NCBI RefSeq assembly: GCF_030272615.1
Contig: NC_081408.1
Location: 622,474,476-622,538,475, forward strand
DNA: 64,000 bases
From: Cryptomeria japonica
Lineage: Eukaryota; Streptophyta; Pinopsida; Cupressales; Cupressaceae
Direction: 5' to 3'
Positions 59,196 to 64,000 of the stretch are shown here, in pieces; positions within the stretch are counted from its first letter, which is position 1; the number at the start of each line of letters is the position of its first letter. A model generated the notes under the pieces. That model searched no databases, was not told the origin of the DNA, and was given only the letters and a program-made list of their open reading frames with translations. The translations under genes were made by a program, and so were the position numbers.

Positions 59196-62100
59196 ATGAA
59201 TTTCAAGAAACAAAACCCTCATTCGGTCTTCTCGCCTCCATGTGTGTCCTCTAACATTGACAACATTAGAGACACAAAGATAGGGCATGTAGATCTTGAA
59301 GATTTCTTGAAAATATTCAAAGAGACGCCACAATACTACAAAACGGAGGCAACCATCAACAGTGACATTCATTTTGTTGTGGCTTTCCTCATGTCAGGAC
59401 ATAATACTAAGTTTGTGTTAGCTTTAGCTAGTAGATATGATCCAGTGAGCAGGTCAGTTAAGTATGTAAAGGGAAAGAAGACTCTCATCAAACTGGCTGA
59501 GGATTTCTTTGACACTATTTTCAAGTGTCCGCATATAGATCAATATGCTAATATTGACATGAAATCAGCATTAACATATTATGAGAACGATTCAAACAAG
59601 TGTAGAAGGAACATCAATGAAAACTAGTTGAAGACCTCAAGGCCCACTATTGCAAGATGGCCTAAGACTATTCATCGTAGTGATTTCATTGATGAGGTGA
59701 ATGGTTTGATTAATCTTCTTAGTAGAGTAAAAGGTCTTCTTGTTTCACATACCTACCATAAGTGGATGCATTAATACATTCATATTATTTGACAAAATAA
59801 GAAGAAGATCTATTGGGGTAAACATATATCTAATGCATTGTGTGAACATTTGACCAAAGTTCCTACAACCTTGAAGTTATACATGACTTCATATCTAGTG
59901 TATGCAATTGCCTCAATGAGGAATTTTATAGGTTTTTCTACCACAAGCGACATGAGTCAAGTTCGTGTTTATCAATATTTCACAAGGTTGACTCTTAAGA
60001 ACAGTTTGCAACATTTCAAGAGGGTTAACGATGCTTTCTTCGCTCAATATATGTGTATTTTTTATAAAGATCTACAAAAGAGGAGAGTATCAAATGAAGC
60101 TTGGAATGTGGTGAATCAGTATGGATGCATATTCCTTTAATTCCCCACTTTTACATATCTTAGAATTGGATGTTTTGATAGAGAGCCTTTCATGCTTCCT
60201 AGGTACCCATCAAACAAAATTGTACTCTATGTTTTTATGTCATGTCAGTTAGGGAATTTTTTATATTCTCATGGTGTTGAGATTTGATTCACTGAAGATC
60301 TTCTATACATCTTGAGCCACACAATAGACTGTAACATGTATTCCATTAAATGTCGCTACATTCTTCCTTGACCTACTTTGATTGGATTGAAAGTTGCCTC
60401 ATTTATGTTGACATATGGACAAAGTGGGCCTGACTATTAGAGATCAGAGAACGTCCAGAAGTCAGAACTGAGAACAAAATGACTTAAATTTTTTCAGTCA
60501 TCTGTGATCACACAACATAAGACATGAGATTCTTGGTAGGGTTCACATCAGAGATTGAAGGATTGGGAGAGACACGAACTTAGGAACGAAAGAAACCCAT
60601 TTCTACTTTTTCAGTCGGACGCGGTAGGCCGATAAGAGACTTGGCTAGGCCCCACATGAACATCTCACTACCAGGGTGGACCAATAAACTGTCACCAATA
60701 GGATAACTTTTAACACATGGGTGAAGTGGCCACCACATATAGGTATACAATCCACAAGCCACCAAGAAGAAAAAATGAGTCACATTGATAGAGGAAGTCA
60801 TAATAAAATCCAACTCATGTCGCCAAGACAAGAAGCATGTCACATCGAAAAGCTTGTTGGTGTATCATAGAAGGGTCGATAAGAGAATAATTTTGTCATG
60901 TCGATAGGCCTTGTTACAATGAAATGAGACCTATGTCATTGAGACAGAATACCTATCACACTGAAATGAAGGAAGTCACCCAGACTTGAACCATGTTACA
61001 CTGAAAAGAATTTTTATCGGTGTAAGTCAAAAAAGGCCAATGAGACAAGAAAGAGGTCTTGCCGATAATGCATGTCTCATCTACATAGGAACATGTCGAT
61101 GAGACAAAAAATGTTATCTCTAAAAAACAATAACCACGTAGATTTTTGACATTTTTCAATATGTAACTTGCATAAAGCAAAAGTGATGGATCCAGCACAT
61201 TGAGAGGCAGATTTAGAACATTAACTTTAGGACTAAGATACATGAATACAACACTTTTTCACATCATCAATCCATTTTTTCTACATATCAATATTATTTG
61301 TGTCCCATCTGCAACTTGCAACTGCAACACTTGAACTCAACACATTTGCTTTTCTGTAATTCATCATTTATGCTTATGATCTCTTCTGCCCTAGTTGACA
61401 TCAATGACAACAATTGCCAACAGATATCCCTGAGGATCTTGAAGATGATGGGAACATTTTAGATCCTACATATGAGAAGAATAAGGTTGCAGATTCACCC
61501 ATGCCTCTTATTCAATGGTCCCAAAAGGAAAACACTTCAATAAGGACCATATTTCAAAACATTATTGCCAATACTAATGTCTAGTTGACTCAAAAAGGTA
61601 TTCAGTTGAAATCTTTCCAAATTGGGTCCAAAGATGACACAGAAGAGGAAGAACTGGAAAAGGAACAAGAATAATTTGACAAGGAAGGATTACCAAAAAT
61701 TCCTAGTACTTCCCAGTCTCAAGAGATACAAGAGGGTATTCCTCCTACGTCATATGATGTCAAGGGTACTACTTTAGTTTTAGTTTCTAACACTGTTCCT
61801 TTTGGTTTTACTATCTCATATTCATCCCAGGCTCCTATAATTCACATTATCCCATCAACAACAACTAGAAAGTCAGCTCTTGACACCCAGCATGACAACA
61901 TTGAAAATGTGTTTCTTCCTAACTTGTCTGAAGTAACTTCTTCTTTGTTAGAATATTTTGATGTTTACGTTAGAAATTGAACTTCCTCCTAAGGTTTCAA
62001 CTGTTGAAAATCTACCTACCATTGTGACTTCCACTCCTATTATGACTACAACCATACAAAATCAAGAACTTGCATCTCAAGTATTGGCCACTCAAGTAGA

Positions 62101-63279
62101 AGATGATACACCTTTACCACCTTGGTTAGTTTCAAAATCTACTAAAAGGAAAAAGAAAGCCATCTCCCCAAATGACATTGACTACAGTCAATTGATTACT
62201 ATAAAACCCAGGGGGACTAAGAAGGCCAAGACCTTATCTAGGGTAAAGGTGGATAAGTCAAAGAATAAATATGTAGAAATGGCAATTCCTCCTTCGGATA
62301 TAGATTTGGATAAAGTTCAGCCTACAGATAATGTTATCAATGGGATTGATCTAGGTAAGCAGAAACGTCAAGGAATAGTGGAAGATGCTCAAGCATCTTT
62401 TAACAATCTTGTGACAAGTTATAATGAGGATAAGATCAAGAAGGACAAATTGAAGAAATGGGTGGAGCAACCTATTGATATCTTGATCAAGATAACAAAA
62501 TCATCAGAGGTAATTGAACCAGTCACTGCATCGATTGATGAACATATCATCAAGCAAGTTGAACAAGTCAATTCGCGGGGAAGGTCGGTTGGTGAATGGA
62601 TGGACAGAATATTGAGCCAAGGTACAAATCTCTTATATTTTGTGGTTACTCTAATAAATAATCTAGAAGATGTAAATTATGAGATAGCTAAAAGTTTGGA
62701 TATGTTCTTAAATGAATTAGAGACATATGAGAAGAACTTCAACTAATGGTTGAAGTTATAATATTTTCAATTGGATGTTTTATTTTATAATGGAGTACTC
62801 CCTTCAAGGAATATGTATATTGAAAAAAGGAAGGTATTGGAACATAAAATGAATACCCTAGAAATGCTTGTCAAAGATATCAGAAAAACTTAAAGGGAAT
62901 ATAATGCAAAGGAAAAGACATCATTGAAAAGAGATCAGCACTTCCTTGTACTTTCCTTGACAAAAATTAAAACCCTCTTCATGAAGATTTTATTGTCAAA
63001 GAGTTCAATTTACTTATTGGGAAATAGGTGGATAGAGAATTTTTCTCATTATCTTCAATTGATAAGTTGATAGAAATTCAAATTATCAATTTGCATTATT
63101 TGGCTTCTCTTCTAAAGAAGCACAAGAAATGCTACATGAGCCTCAGAGATTCCATCACTCAGGTCAAGGTTATCACAAGCCACACCAAGGGACCTAATGA
63201 AGAACAAATAAAGGCAGTTTTGCAAAATTTCAAAGAATTCATGAAGCAAGATCATAATGGAGTGTCTGGTGACACTTAG
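59196..63279 (+). pseudogene. Unrecognised decayed gene J, split by an LTR insertion
   Basis: Starts MNFKKQNPHSVFSPPC at 59196. The first part (to about 60435) is one frame with a few stops and has blocks KYVKGKKTLIKLAEDFF, IYWGKHISNALCEHL, LYMTSYLVYAIASM and FTYLRIGCFDREPFMLPRYP. The order of a short I-W/C-helix block followed by a small-hydrophobic LLV/YLVYA block loosely recalls ORF2 of A/B/C. An LTR-like insertion follows (about 60438-61422). Coding resumes at 61423 (DIPEDLEDDGNILDP), shifts frame near 61958, and continues as a Lys-rich linker (KRKKKAISP) and a long helical region to 62746. After another shift it ends at 63279. Stops and shifts make it a pseudogene. Function unknown; it may belong to a transposon. 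Confidence 0.5.
60438..61422 (-). repeat. LTR-like insertion inside gene J
   Basis: The right edge CAATTGCCAACA (61422) read on the minus strand gives TGTTGGCAATTG followed by TTGTCATTGATGTC, very like the start of the A, C and G LTRs. It contains several TCGGT/CCGAT motifs. The left boundary is a guess from where J coding stops; the flank GATAT (61423) has only a weak partner (ACTAT, 60433). No internal genes, so probably a solo LTR. Confidence 0.5.
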
Positions 63280-63783
63280 TATATTTCATATTTTCTAGAG
63301 CTATAGATGTATTTTTGTAATAAGACTTTGACACCTTAAGTGTCATTTTCTTTGTTATCTTAGTACACATCATGGGTTATAGAATTTATTTGAAGAAGGT
63401 TGATAAGATTATAGTAATTACAAGACTTTCATATTGAACATTGTTTTCTCATCCCGGAGAAGCAACGAAGGACTTTGAGCCTTCACAGAAACTTTGCTTC
63501 TGTATTTGTATTTTCATTCACATACTTTAAGTTATTCCTTTGTAACTTTGATTTTTTATTAATAATTACTACTTTGTATTGTAATTTTTTTCCTAAAAAA
63601 ATGAAGAGAGAATAACATCTATTCTAAAGGGAGAATAGGATGATGTACCGCCCAAGTTTAGAATAGGATTCCTAGTTAAAATTGTGGTTCAAGTAGAGAG
63701 AGTAGTGAGCAAAGTGGGAGCCTTCCCTTACAATTACGAGAGATTCAATCTCACATACTATGTTTGAAACCACAATTTTGTGA
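63280..63783. other. Region after gene J, no gene seen
   Basis: AT-rich. A short inverted repeat is present: AAAATTGTGGTTCAA near 63679 and TTGAAACCACAATTTT near 63763, about 70 bp apart, which could form a foldback. No other structure recognised. Confidence 0.4.
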
Positions 63784-64000
63784 ACTTCCTCAGTTTACAA
63801 AATTTTCAACCAACAAAAGTCATTGGACCAATGGAAGTCAAAATTAAGTTCATTGTTGGCTAAAGCGGTATGCATGGTCCATACAAATGACAAGCTCAGT
63901 ATTATCAATTTGAATCAATTGCTTGATGACTCCATTTTCAAGATTGTATGTGAAGATTATCAGAAGGATTCAAAGGAAGTACTTGATTCAAGATATCACA
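63784..64000 (+). CDS. Open frame running off the right edge, unrecognised
   Basis: After a TGA near 63781 the frame TSSVYKIFNQQKSLDQW...LLAKAVCMVHTNDKL stays open to the window end (about 72 codons). It is charged and Leu-rich, in the style of the other coiled-coil relics here. The start is not defined and the function is unknown; it could be chance or the 5' part of another relic. Confidence 0.25.

Overview
This window looks like plant nuclear DNA, most likely from a large, repeat-rich genome such as a conifer (the lineage is an inference). It is AT-rich and holds no intact single-copy gene. Nearly everything in it is LTR retrotransposon, much of it nested, with plant hallmarks: tRNA-Met-type primer sites, Ty1/copia and Ty3/gypsy domain orders, a chromodomain at the end of one integrase, and a plant mobile domain (PMD) protein. 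Termini were called from TG...CA ends, 5-bp target duplications, primer sites and polypurine tracts, all read by eye.

Layout. 1-12410: two copies of one non-autonomous family. Element A (496-7188, plus) is complete, with target duplication AGTTT, and sits inside element B (minus; 12410-7189, then 495-1 and off the left edge). 12411-13521: unassigned spacer with a short duplicated segment. 13522-29336: element C, an older member of the same family (duplication TGGTG), split by element D (17103-25084, a non-autonomous gypsy-type element with a 1.1-kb-codon gag-protease frame, duplication GAAGG) and by solo LTR E (26998-28038, duplication AAATA). 29342-33269: degenerate gypsy gag on the minus strand, then AT-rich DNA. 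33270-40008: the 3' part of a gypsy-type element F that carries an antisense, promoter-bearing, spliced PMD pseudogene, itself split by a solo LTR (35061-36180, duplication AAAAT). 40009-43922: copia element G (minus; LTR, gag, protease, integrase), cut off by F. 43923-45843: an unrecognised decayed gene H into which G inserted. 45980-57806: chromovirus-type gypsy element I with very long LTRs and a full but dead gag-pol (duplication GTCTT). 57890-59053: an irregular array of about fifteen short imperfect palindromes. 59196-63279: a second unrecognised decayed gene J, split by an LTR. The right edge enters another open frame.

How the parts relate. A, B and C share an architecture I do not recognise from named families: a gag-like coiled-coil protein with up to four CCHC knuckles, a conserved TATA-bearing leader, then one long ORF2 (about 1050-1080 codons) of unknown function, and no protease, reverse transcriptase or integrase. 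They share LTR blocks and primer site with G, which encodes copia proteins and is a plausible relative of the helper that mobilises them. Most broken frames carry TAG where a relative or the family consensus has CAG, the trace expected from deamination of methylated CHG cytosines in silenced DNA.
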